Shown piece by piece: positions 27,122-34,482 of a DNA stretch of 64,000 bases (the stretch's first letter is position 1; the number at the start of each line of letters is the position of its first letter). Under the pieces are notes generated by a model. That model did no database searches, had not been told where the DNA came from, and worked only from the letters and a program-made list of their open reading frames with translations. The translations under genes were made by a program, and so were the position numbers. The DNA is from Flavobacteriaceae bacterium CRH. Its GTDB lineage: Bacteria; Bacteroidota; Bacteroidia; Flavobacteriales; Flavobacteriaceae. The stretch lies in contig LMAJ01000013.1 in assembly GCA_001507425.1 (NCBI GenBank), positions 1 through 64,000 on the forward strand. The letters are read 5' to 3'.

Positions 27122-28132
27122 TTATTTTGCAAGGAAAAATGCCAATAAATCTTTTTGCACCTGAGCTGTGTTTTCCTGAACCAGCCAGTGTCCTGAACCT
27201 GCAATTTTTGATTCACTTACATTTTCTGCCACTAATTTTGAATGCTCTTTTAGGAAAGCTGCCGCAAAATATTCTCCGCCCATTGCCAACAATGGCATTT
27301 TTAGTTTTGTTTTAGCAAAAACAAGATTGTCTTTTCCGTCTTGTGGAAAAGCTCCAAACCACTTAAAAGTTGATTTTGCACCATCTTTAACAGAATAAGC
27401 TCTTATAAATTCAGCCGTTTCTTCAGCCGTAAAGGGATCTTTAGCGTGTCCAACTACAGGCCAGAAACTTGTTAAGAATTCTTTTTCTTTCCCGCTTACA
27501 ATATCTCCGGAAGCTGGCCAGGCAAAAAATCCAAACCACCATGCTGAAGCCGAAACTTGTGACCAAACTGGCTCAATACCAGGAAGCAAGGCATCCATTA
27601 GAGCTATTTTTTTAACTTCGGTTCCGTATTGTGCAGCATAAGCGTACGCGACCATTAGTCCGATATCATGTCCGGCAAGATTGATGTTATTATACCCCAG
27701 TTTTTTTACAAGTTCATGAATATCTTTGGCCATGTTTTTTTTGTCGTATCCAGATTCCGGTTTGTCAGATTCTCCAACACCTCTTAAATCCGGTGCGATA
27801 ACCGTAAAGTGTTTAGAAAGTTCAGGAAGCAAACGGTTCCACATATACCAGTTTTGCCCAAAACCGTGAACCAATACAAGCGGTTCGCCTTGCCCGCCAA
27901 TTACATAGTGAATATTTACACCATTTACCAAAGCAGTTTGATGTTTGAAATTTGCTGGCGGATCTGCCGGTTTTACATCAGATGTAACCGCTGGTTCTTC
28001 TGTTTTTTCGGCATCGACTTTAGTAGTTTCCTCTTTTTTACAAGCCGTTAGTGTAAAAAAAGTAATTGCTAAAAGGCTTAGAAAAACGCATCTGTTTTTT
28101 TGCCACACATTTTTAATAGAATTTGATTTCAT
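27122..28132 (-). CDS. Lipoprotein alpha/beta hydrolase, paralogue of the gene at 16892
   Basis: This 336-residue protein has a lipoprotein signal, FTLTACKKEE, with the acylated Cys at residue 31, then an acidic linker and the hydrolase domain. The catalytic blocks HGFGQNWYMWNRLLPEL, AGHDIGLMVAYAYAAQY and GSGHWLVQE are nearly the same as in the signal-peptidase-I-type paralogue at 16892-17830. One paralogue is therefore soluble periplasmic and the other membrane-anchored. It starts 30 bp after the stop of the next hydrolase gene and is probably co-transcribed with it. Substrate unknown. Confidence 0.92.
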   Translation of the reverse strand: MKSNSIKNVWQKNRCVFLSLLAITFFTLTACKKEETTKVDAEKTEEPAVTSDVKPADPPANFKHQTALVNGVNIHYVIGGQGEPLVLVHGFGQNWYMWNRLLPELSKHFTVIAPDLRGVGESDKPESGYDKKNMAKDIHELVKKLGYNNINLAGHDIGLMVAYAYAAQYGTEVKKIALMDALLPGIEPVWSQVSASAWWFGFFAWPASGDIVSGKEKEFLTSFWPVVGHAKDPFTAEETAEFIRAYSVKDGAKSTFKWFGAFPQDGKDNLVFAKTKLKMPLLAMGGEYFAAAFLKEHSKLVAENVSESKIAGSGHWLVQENTAQVQKDLLAFFLAK

Positions 28133-28162
28133 AATTTTTAATTTAAGGATGTTAGGGATTTA

Positions 28163-28951
28163 TTAATTATTCTGTTTTTGAAGCCATATTAAAATATAAA
28201 GAGCGATTTCCTGCCAATCGTGTTGTCCTAAAACAGCGTGATTTCTGTTTGGAAAAAGCTTGTACTCGGTAATAGAATTTTTGTGGGTGTATTTCTTATA
28301 ATTATCATAGTTTAACTGATGCGGAATCGTATGATCGTTGTCGCCTGCAATCAATAAAATTGGATTATGCGGTGCATTAAAATCTACTTTTGCAACGGCT
28401 GTTATCGTGTCGCGAACCACAAGTTTCGACTCTGGAATGGCCAATTGTTCGTAAGCTAATTTTTGTGCTTCAAATGATTCTCCGTTTGTAAAAGCGTATT
28501 GCCATTGCGAAAAACTCATTAAAAATGTTTTTTTAGTCGAAGTAAAAAAGCCGAGTGGTCCCCAACCTGCTTTCAAAAAAGAAAATTTGAAAGATAAAAT
28601 GCCTTGCGGTGGAACGGAATGAATGGCAACAATTGAAGATGCCAATCCTTTTTGGTTTAAAATCTGCGCAATTAAACCTCCAATAGAATGCCCGATAATA
28701 ATTGGTTTTTCGGGAAATGATCTTGCGATTTTTGCGTAATGCTCAATAAGTTGTTCTAACCGATTAGAAGCTACTTCGGGATCAGGATGTCGTTTTCGAA
28801 GTATTTCGGCAGATGCATCTTTATGAGGCCACGCGGGAGCAATGGTTTTGTATCCTTTGCTTTCATAGAAATCTTTCCATTCGTTCCAGCAATCATTACT
28901 CACGAATGCTCCTGTAATAAAAAGGATTTGTTTTGGGTTTTCAGTTTGCAT
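28163..28951 (-). CDS. Cytosolic alpha/beta hydrolase (serine type)
   Basis: This 262-residue protein has no signal peptide. The nucleophile elbow is IIIGHSIGG with Ser89. AGDNDHTIPH is the acid-loop region and FPNRNHAVLGQHDW supplies the catalytic His. It is not closely similar to the two Asp-nucleophile hydrolases nearby. Family members are esterases, lipases or C-C hydrolases. It is first in a likely two-gene operon with the lipoprotein hydrolase 30 bp downstream. Confidence 0.9.
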   Translation of the reverse strand: MQTENPKQILFITGAFVSNDCWNEWKDFYESKGYKTIAPAWPHKDASAEILRKRHPDPEVASNRLEQLIEHYAKIARSFPEKPIIIGHSIGGLIAQILNQKGLASSIVAIHSVPPQGILSFKFSFLKAGWGPLGFFTSTKKTFLMSFSQWQYAFTNGESFEAQKLAYEQLAIPESKLVVRDTITAVAKVDFNAPHNPILLIAGDNDHTIPHQLNYDNYKKYTHKNSITEYKLFPNRNHAVLGQHDWQEIALYILIWLQKQNN

Positions 28952-29209
28952 AAAAAGACAATTAGATCGTTATGCCACGTTTTAGGCTATTATCGTGCCT
29001 TTACGTTAAATCATTGTATACTAAAGGATTTATGTTTGTAGGAAAAAGTAAAAAAGTTATATATCGCTAAACTTTGGCGAAATAACGTTATCGTAACTTT
29101 TGGCAGCTTTATTGAATGACTTTTTTTTGGATAGAAATAACCCCTTTCCGGAGATTGAAAGGCGGCTTTATGGTGAAAGAGAAAATAAAAAGACTGTTTG
29201 TGTTGAAAA

Positions 29210-29241
29210 ATTGACTTTTATAATTACAGTTTGTATTTTTG
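29210..29241 (+). promoter_or_regulatory. Promoter of the SpoU methyltransferase gene
   Basis: TATTTTTG at 29234-29241 fits the Bacteroidota -7 consensus TAnnTTTG, and TTGA lies about 20 bp upstream at the -33 position. The ATG at 29246 begins only four bases after the box, so the predicted transcription start falls on or next to the start codon. Confidence 0.65.
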
Positions 29242-29245
29242 CCAT

Positions 29246-29704
29246 ATGAATGATAATTTTATAAATGAATATTTTGGGATAGGAATACAAAATGGTAAAA
29301 CGCCTGAAAATTTGGGTGTTTTGTGGCGATCTGCTCAAAATTTAGGCGCTACTTTTATATTTACCATCGGTAATCGATATGCCAAGCAAGCCTCAGATAC
29401 TCATGATGCGGTAAAAGCAATTCCGTATTTTCACTACGATACTTTTGAAGCTTTTTTTGAAAACCTACCTAAAGGAGCGCGATTGGTTGGTGTTGAATTA
29501 GATGAAAAAGCATCTGATTTAGAGACTTTTGAACATCCAAGACGTTGCGTTTATTTATTAGGGGCAGAAGACCATGGCTTATCTAAAAAAGTAATGGATA
29601 AATGCCATCATTTAGTAAAATTCAAATCAGAAAAAAGCTTAAATGTCGCCGTGGCAGGAACTATTATTATGTACGACAGGAACTTGCCTAAACCGCGATC
29701 TTAA
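29246..29704 (+). CDS. SpoU/TrmH-family RNA 2'-O-methyltransferase
   Basis: From the ATG at 29246 this is 152 residues. A TTG 15 bp upstream lies before or within the promoter box and is rejected as the start. The SPOUT knot motifs are visible: NLGVLWRSAQNLGATFIFTIG (motif 1), YLLGAEDHGLS (motif 2) and KSLNVAVAGTIIMYD (motif 3). It transfers methyl from S-adenosylmethionine to a ribose in tRNA or rRNA. The target nucleotide is not predictable. It is monocistronic. Confidence 0.92.
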   Translation: MNDNFINEYFGIGIQNGKTPENLGVLWRSAQNLGATFIFTIGNRYAKQASDTHDAVKAIPYFHYDTFEAFFENLPKGARLVGVELDEKASDLETFEHPRRCVYLLGAEDHGLSKKVMDKCHHLVKFKSEKSLNVAVAGTIIMYDRNLPKPRS

Positions 29705-29856
29705 AATAAAAACTTTACTTATTGCTTGATTTACAATTTTTTACAGATTGCGAGTTTCTAACTTATTCTCCGTGAAAATGTTTAGAAAAATGTTTCTTAT
29801 TTGTATAAAAAGTCTGTTTTACAAATTATTAGATAAAAAACAACTCAAAAGAGCTG

Positions 29857-29870
29857 TATCTTTGAAATAC
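29857..29870 (+). promoter_or_regulatory. Possible -7 box for the cyclase gene
   Basis: TATCTTTG at 29857-29864 fits TAnnTTTG. It lies inside a small inverted repeat, ctgtat-N7-atacag, which may be an operator or chance. The ATG chosen for the cyclase is about 70 bp downstream. Confidence 0.4.
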
Positions 29871-29931
29871 AGTTTTATTTAGAAATTTTCTATTGCTGAT
29901 AAATCACCAAAAGGTGTTGAAATTCAAATAT

Positions 29932-30975
29932 ATGAAGTTACCACAAATACCTTTTTATAAAAAGTACAGCCTGATTTTTAGAGCAATAGTTATTGGTGGC
30001 GCATTAGGTTTAATTTACGCGGCAATTAGCGACGCAGGTTCTGGCTATGAATATCTAAGATTGTTGCCGGGTATGCTTATCGGAATTTCGATTGGTTTTA
30101 TACTCATCACTTTTGAGAAATCTCTTATCAGGTTAAACAACTATTCTTTTATAGGAGCCATGATTTTAAAAGCGCTCATTTACAGTGTCAATATAGTAAT
30201 GTTTCTACTTTTTTTTGTGGTCGTATTTGCTGAGTTGTTGGGACATTTGACTTACAGAGAAGCATTAGATCAATACATTAAAGAGCGTTTATTTGAAGAT
30301 TTTATATTTTCACTCGGAGCATCCATATTTTTAATTCTGTTTTTAGAAATCAGCAGTTTATTAAACAGTCAGTTTTTTTATAATTATTTTACAGGCCGAT
30401 ATCATCGTCCGATGCAGGAAGAACGTATTTTTATGTTTGTCGATGTTAAATCATCGACCACTTTGGCAGAACAATTAGGAGATATTCTTTACAGTAATTT
30501 ATTGCAGGATTTATTTAATGATTTTACAGATGCAATTCTGGCTTCTCGTGCAGAAATCTATCAATATGCCGGAGACGAAATTATTCTGACCTGGAAAACA
30601 GCAACCGGATTAAAAGATCAGCGTTGCCTGTATTGTTTTTATCTTCTTAAAAAAAGTATTCAAAAAAAAGAAGGTTATTATCTTAAAACGTATAATATTG
30701 TCCCGAAATTCAAAGCCGGCATGCATACCGGAACTGCTGTAACAACATGGGTTGGAAAGGTTAAAAAAGAAATCGTTTATCACGGAGACCTCCTTAATAC
30801 GGCTTCAAGAATTCAGTGCAAATGCAACGATTTTAACCACGATTTTGTTGTTTCAGAAGCGATAAAAAATGTGTTGCCTCAAAATTTACCGGTAACTTAC
30901 ACACATCAGGGAGAAATACAGTTAAGAGGAAAAGCAAATCTAATGCAACTTTATACTGTTGATTTTAATTTTTAG
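29932..30975 (+). CDS. Membrane-anchored class III adenylate/guanylate cyclase
   Basis: I start at the ATG at 29932 (347 residues); an upstream TTG at 29893 adds 13 residues of no clear value. About four N-terminal membrane helices (YSLIFRAIVIGGALGLIYAAI; GMLIGISIGFILITF; IVMFLLFFVVVFAELL; FSLGASIFLILFLEI) precede the class III cyclase domain. That domain has FMFVDVKSSTTLAEQLG and YAGDEIILTWK for the metal Asp residues, then AGMHTGTAVTTWVG and GDLLNTASRIQ. It should make cAMP or cGMP at the inner membrane. Substrate specificity and effector are unknown; no cyclic-nucleotide-binding gene is nearby. Confidence 0.88.
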   Translation: MKLPQIPFYKKYSLIFRAIVIGGALGLIYAAISDAGSGYEYLRLLPGMLIGISIGFILITFEKSLIRLNNYSFIGAMILKALIYSVNIVMFLLFFVVVFAELLGHLTYREALDQYIKERLFEDFIFSLGASIFLILFLEISSLLNSQFFYNYFTGRYHRPMQEERIFMFVDVKSSTTLAEQLGDILYSNLLQDLFNDFTDAILASRAEIYQYAGDEIILTWKTATGLKDQRCLYCFYLLKKSIQKKEGYYLKTYNIVPKFKAGMHTGTAVTTWVGKVKKEIVYHGDLLNTASRIQCKCNDFNHDFVVSEAIKNVLPQNLPVTYTHQGEIQLRGKANLMQLYTVDFNF

Positions 30976-31041
30976 ATTTTAAATTTTTGAAGTTTAACAA
31001 GTTATATTTACTATACTGAATTACTATTTAAAATTGATAAT

Positions 31042-31692
31042 ATGAAAGCACTAATTATAGGAGCGACGGGTTCTACAGGAAAATTTTTGGTTGACGAACT
31101 TTTGGCAGACAGCAATTATACAACGGTGACGGTTTTCGTAAGGAAATCAACCGGAAATCAACATCCTAAACTTGTAGAACAAATAATTGATTTTTCTAAG
31201 ATTGATCATTATAAAGATCTTATTGCTGGAGATGTTTTTTTTTCTTGTTTGGGAACAACCCTAAAAGCAGCCGGATCAAAAGAAAACCAAAAAAAGATAG
31301 ACTTAGATATTCCTGCCACTTTTGCCAGAATTGCAAGAGAAAATGAGGTTGCTTCTTTTGTTTTGTTATCTGCCGTTGGAGCTTCCTCAAAAAGCAAAGT
31401 TTTCTATTCTGAAATAAAAGGAAAACTCGAAGAAAAAATCTCAGAACTTAATTTTGAGCAGTATATTATTTTCAAACCCGGATTTTTACTAAGAGAAGGT
31501 TCAGACCGTTTGGGTGAAAAGGTAATGGCGTTTGTATTAAAAACGGTAAATGCAATAGGATTGTTTAAAAAATACAAACCAGTACCAACCGCACTTTTGG
31601 CAGAAAAATTAGCAAAAGCTCCAAAAATACTTCCAAAGGGAAAATCGGTTATAGAACTTGATGAAATTTTTGATTTTGCAAAAGCTGTTTGA
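31042..31692 (+). CDS. NAD(P)-binding atypical SDR (HTATIP2/TIP30-like)
   Basis: This 216-residue protein has the dinucleotide motif IIGATGSTGKFLVDELL at the N-terminus, FFSCLGTTLKAAGSKENQKKID, a SVLLSAVGAS-type strand (VLLSAVGASSKSKVFYSEIKGKLEE) with the Tyr-x3-Lys-like YSEIK, and FKPGFLLREGSDR. This pattern fits the atypical short-chain dehydrogenase group that includes TIP30/CC3-like proteins. It is cytosolic. The reaction is unknown. Confidence 0.88.
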   Translation: MKALIIGATGSTGKFLVDELLADSNYTTVTVFVRKSTGNQHPKLVEQIIDFSKIDHYKDLIAGDVFFSCLGTTLKAAGSKENQKKIDLDIPATFARIARENEVASFVLLSAVGASSKSKVFYSEIKGKLEEKISELNFEQYIIFKPGFLLREGSDRLGEKVMAFVLKTVNAIGLFKKYKPVPTALLAEKLAKAPKILPKGKSVIELDEIFDFAKAV

Positions 31693-31721
31693 TATCCAGT
31701 ATTTTAAGCTATAAGATAGTC

Positions 31722-32489
31722 TTAATATTCAGGGCATTTTTTTTCAATACTAATAAAAATAGTGTCAAACGCAGACTCGTTAACATTATCAGCCCATGTT
31801 GTTTTCGGACCATTGACACAACTTAACCATCCATAAGTAAGTAGTTCCATTCTGGCGTATAATAACCGGTCTTTAGAGTGGTATGCTTTTGTATAATCTT
31901 CCATTATTTTTTCGGGAGATCCACCATCATTTTTACGCATTTCAATAAGATTTCTCCAGGCCTTTAAAAGAACTGTAGTGTCCTTAGATGTCAAAGCCTT
32001 AGTATATTGGGAACATTTTGACGAATATTTATTATGAAGCAAAACAGATGGATCTGAATAAGCCATCATCGTAATTTTGTTTAACTCATATTCGTTGCCC
32101 AGTTCTTTCAGCCTCTTAGATTTTAATTTTTGCCAATAAGGAAGTGGTACTACTTTTCTATTCAATAAAGCCTTTTTAACATTGTATTCGCGTGTCAGTT
32201 TCTTGATATTTAAATTTTCAAGATCTTCTAAAGACTCAAAGATTGCATTCGTTTCTAAATGATATCCGAAATAGGGAAACCATAAAGCATAAGTATTTTT
32301 TATTTCTTCTATTGAATATTTCTGAGGGTCATAAATCCCGGTATTTTCACAACTTTCCGTTCCCCATTTAAAAATTGCTATAGGACCAGTATGTTTTTTT
32401 ACGGCTATTTCACTTTCATTTTCTTTGTTTTTATTGAAACAACATATATAAAAAAATACAAGTGCAAGTATTGAAAGCTTTTTTTTCAT
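31722..32489 (-). CDS. Putative lipoprotein of unknown family
   Basis: This 255-residue protein has a signal sequence ending in FFYICCFNKNKE, where one of the two Cys (about 16-17) could be acylated. The mature part is rich in Lys, Glu, Trp and Tyr with scattered Cys residues (TESCENTG, SSKCSQY, LSCVNG, KKCPEY) that may form disulphides. No family is recognised. It is convergent with the NAD(P)-binding gene, 29 bp apart. It is divergent from the ECF sigma gene across a 266-bp leader region, but nothing ties it to that locus. Confidence 0.7.
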   Translation of the reverse strand: MKKKLSILALVFFYICCFNKNKENESEIAVKKHTGPIAIFKWGTESCENTGIYDPQKYSIEEIKNTYALWFPYFGYHLETNAIFESLEDLENLNIKKLTREYNVKKALLNRKVVPLPYWQKLKSKRLKELGNEYELNKITMMAYSDPSVLLHNKYSSKCSQYTKALTSKDTTVLLKAWRNLIEMRKNDGGSPEKIMEDYTKAYHSKDRLLYARMELLTYGWLSCVNGPKTTWADNVNESAFDTIFISIEKKCPEY

Positions 32490-32600
32490 CAGTTAAAAAG
32501 AAATATTACAGGGCTAATATATAATAAAAAAAGATTGGTAACACAGCGCCTTAAATGTTAATACAATGTTTTATAATTAGCCTGTTTTATTAATGTAAAC

Positions 32601-32643
32601 GTAACCTTGCTGACCTACCCTCATTTCTATTTTTGAAGACATA
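32601..32643 (+). promoter_or_regulatory. Conserved three-block element upstream of the sigma gene
   Basis: GTAACCT (32601), ACCTACC (32613) and AAGACATA (32636) are arranged with exactly the same spacing as at 33359-33401 upstream of the anti-sigma gene. A TATTTTTG box (about 32628-32635), fitting the housekeeping -7 consensus, overlaps the third block in this copy only. Confidence 0.65.
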
Positions 32644-32687
32644 TTATAAAACAAACTACTGTAGTATATGTCATTTTTAAAAATAAG

Positions 32688-32755
32688 AATACTTCGCAAA
32701 ATACCTGTTTTGTTAACAGGCCTTTTTTGGGCAAATAATATAAAAGCGAAGTATT
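32688..32755 (+). promoter_or_regulatory. Nested hairpin leader in front of the sigma gene
   Basis: aatacttcgc (32688-32697) pairs perfectly with gcgaagtatt (32746-32755), which ends at the base before the ATG. Inside lies a CCTGTT/AACAGG hairpin (32704-32720) followed by CC and six T, which looks like an intrinsic terminator. The leader could control read-through or ribosome access. Confidence 0.6.
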
Positions 32756-33313
32756 ATGTATAAAGGTTTTACAGATGAAGAACTTGTTGAATTATTGAAA
32801 CAAGGAAAAGATAAAGCGTTTGATGAACTGTATTTTAGGTATAGAGACTTACTGGTTCGCTTTGTATATATCAGAATGAAATCTGTTCCCGTTTCTGAAG
32901 AAATCGTTCAGGAAGTATTTACCACCATATGGGAACGTCGGAAAACTATCGTGATTCAAAAGAGTTTTGCAGCCTACATCTACACTTCAGTGCGCTACAT
33001 GACCTTAGATTATATAAAATCACACGCTGTCACAGATCAGTATATTCAGGAGGTTTTAGACCGGAATACCGTTGCCTATACCAGTCACAACACAACAGAA
33101 GATTCTATTTTTTATGATGAATTGCAGCTGGCTGTAGACAAAGCAACAGCATTGCTTCCCAAGAAATCAAAAGAGGTTTTTATTCTTAGCCGGATCAAAC
33201 ATTATTCGAATAAAGAAATCGCCGAAGAATTAAATGTTTCCATCGAAACCGTGAAGTATCATATCACATACTCACTAAAATTTATGCGGACTTATTTGGG
33301 AGAGTTTAATTAG
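32756..33313 (+). CDS. ECF RNA polymerase sigma factor (FecI-like, Bacteroidota type)
   Basis: This 185-residue sigma-70 protein has region 2 (AFDELYFRYRDLLVRFVYIR ... EEIVQEVFTTIWERRK) and region 4 (LLPKKSKEVFILSRIKHYSNKEIAEELNVSIETVKYHITYSLKFMR). It should direct RNA polymerase to the SusC/SusD operon downstream under control of the FecR-type anti-sigma encoded 113 bp later. That is the standard layout of these loci. The leader carries nested hairpins and a shared motif. Confidence 0.95.
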   Translation: MYKGFTDEELVELLKQGKDKAFDELYFRYRDLLVRFVYIRMKSVPVSEEIVQEVFTTIWERRKTIVIQKSFAAYIYTSVRYMTLDYIKSHAVTDQYIQEVLDRNTVAYTSHNTTEDSIFYDELQLAVDKATALLPKKSKEVFILSRIKHYSNKEIAEELNVSIETVKYHITYSLKFMRTYLGEFN

Positions 33314-33358
33314 AATATTTTCTAATTGAAAAGTGAAACAGTTTTTCTTAACAAAAGC

Positions 33359-33401
33359 GTAACCTAAGCAACCTACCTGAAATTTCAATTTCAAAGACAT
33401 A
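33359..33401 (+). promoter_or_regulatory. Conserved three-block element upstream of the anti-sigma gene
   Basis: GTAACCT, ACCTACC and AAGACATA occur at 33359, 33371 and 33394, the same relative offsets (0, 12, 35) as upstream of the sigma gene. The element ends about 25 bp before the FecR ATG and fits a promoter or regulator site used twice in one locus. Confidence 0.65.
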
Positions 33402-33426
33402 CTATTAAAGAGATAAAGAAATTATA

Positions 33427-34350
33427 ATGCCTGAAAAATTACAACAAGAAATAAAACATTTTTTAGATGGAAGATATTCTCCAAAAGGACAAGAGATGTG
33501 GAATAAGTGGTACGATGATACCAATGAAGTTTCTGAAAATACAGCAGTAGTTCAATCAGATCTTTCGAAACTAAAAAAAGAATTGAGACAAATAAAGAAA
33601 ACAGACACGGTTATTTTTCTTCAACATAAAAACTGGACTATCGCCGCATCGCTATTATTCGTAATGGGATTATCGTGGTTTATGTATCAAAGGATAATTC
33701 CGGTTATTGAAACAAAGCAATACGCAACAAAAGCCGGAGAACATGCTAAAGTAATTTTAAGCGACGGAACCCAAATTTGGCTAAACGCAGGGAGCCTTTT
33801 AAAATATCCAAAAGAATTTAAAGGAGATACAAGAGAAGTTTACCTCACCGGAGAAGCTTTTTTTGATGTACACAAAGACAAAAAGCATCCTTTTATAATT
33901 CACACTGATAAAATGGATACCAAAGTTCTGGGAACCAGTTTCAATGTTCAGGCTTATCCCGATCATACCACGCAGGAAGTTTCTGTTTTAACCGGAAGAG
34001 TAAATGTAAAATCGGCCGTAACCGAAGAAAATGTGTATGTAACGCCAGGGCAAAAAGTGGTTTTTAAATCGCAGGATAATAAACTTCAGGCATTTAAAGA
34101 TGTTCCGGTAAATACAATTTCGTTATGGCGAAAAAATATTATTGTTTTTGAAGAAACGCCTTTGACAGAAGTCATTGCAACAATAAATAGGAATTATAAT
34201 GTCGAGGTTGAAATCAAAAACAAGAATTTAAATAATCTAAAAATAAGCGCCTATTTCAAAGAACTTCCGGTAAATCAGGTTATTGCTTTAGTGTGCAATA
34301 TCATAAACGCTGATTATAAACTTGAGTCTGGAGTTTATAAGATTCAATAA
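33427..34350 (+). CDS. FecR-type anti-sigma factor with DUF4974 C-terminus
   Basis: This 307-residue protein has an N-terminal cytoplasmic segment (about 1-65), a single membrane helix (NWTIAASLLFVMGLSWFMYQ, about 67-87), a periplasmic FecR domain (about 95-190, with ILSDGTQIWLNAGSLLKYP, GEAFFDVHKD and VLGTSFNVQAYP) and a C-terminal DUF4974 domain (about 235-305). It should hold the upstream sigma factor and release it when the SusC STN domain signals across the periplasm. It lies between the sigma and SusC genes. Confidence 0.95.
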   Translation: MPEKLQQEIKHFLDGRYSPKGQEMWNKWYDDTNEVSENTAVVQSDLSKLKKELRQIKKTDTVIFLQHKNWTIAASLLFVMGLSWFMYQRIIPVIETKQYATKAGEHAKVILSDGTQIWLNAGSLLKYPKEFKGDTREVYLTGEAFFDVHKDKKHPFIIHTDKMDTKVLGTSFNVQAYPDHTTQEVSVLTGRVNVKSAVTEENVYVTPGQKVVFKSQDNKLQAFKDVPVNTISLWRKNIIVFEETPLTEVIATINRNYNVEVEIKNKNLNNLKISAYFKELPVNQVIALVCNIINADYKLESGVYKIQ

Positions 34351-34385
34351 TTGTGAATTGTGAATTAAAAGTGAGAAATGAGAGT

Positions 34386-34476
34386 AAAAAAATCGAGAAA
34401 TCTAAAAATCCAATATCCAAAAATCTAAAATCTAAAATCTAAAATCTAAAATCTAAAATCCCAAATCTAAAATCAA
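34386..34476. repeat. Heptamer repeat (aaatcta)n between FecR and SusC genes
   Basis: The region consists largely of aaatcta-type 7-bp units, five or more of them perfect between about 34420 and 34460, with degenerate units (aaatccaatatcc) before and after. It occupies nearly the whole FecR-SusC spacer and ends just before the SusC ATG. Slippage would alter leader length. Confidence 0.85.
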
Positions 34477-34482
34477 AAAACT

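Noticed and set aside
29893..29931. A TTG start adding 13 residues to the cyclase
   Set aside because: The ATG at 29932 gives a standard beginning just before the first membrane helix.
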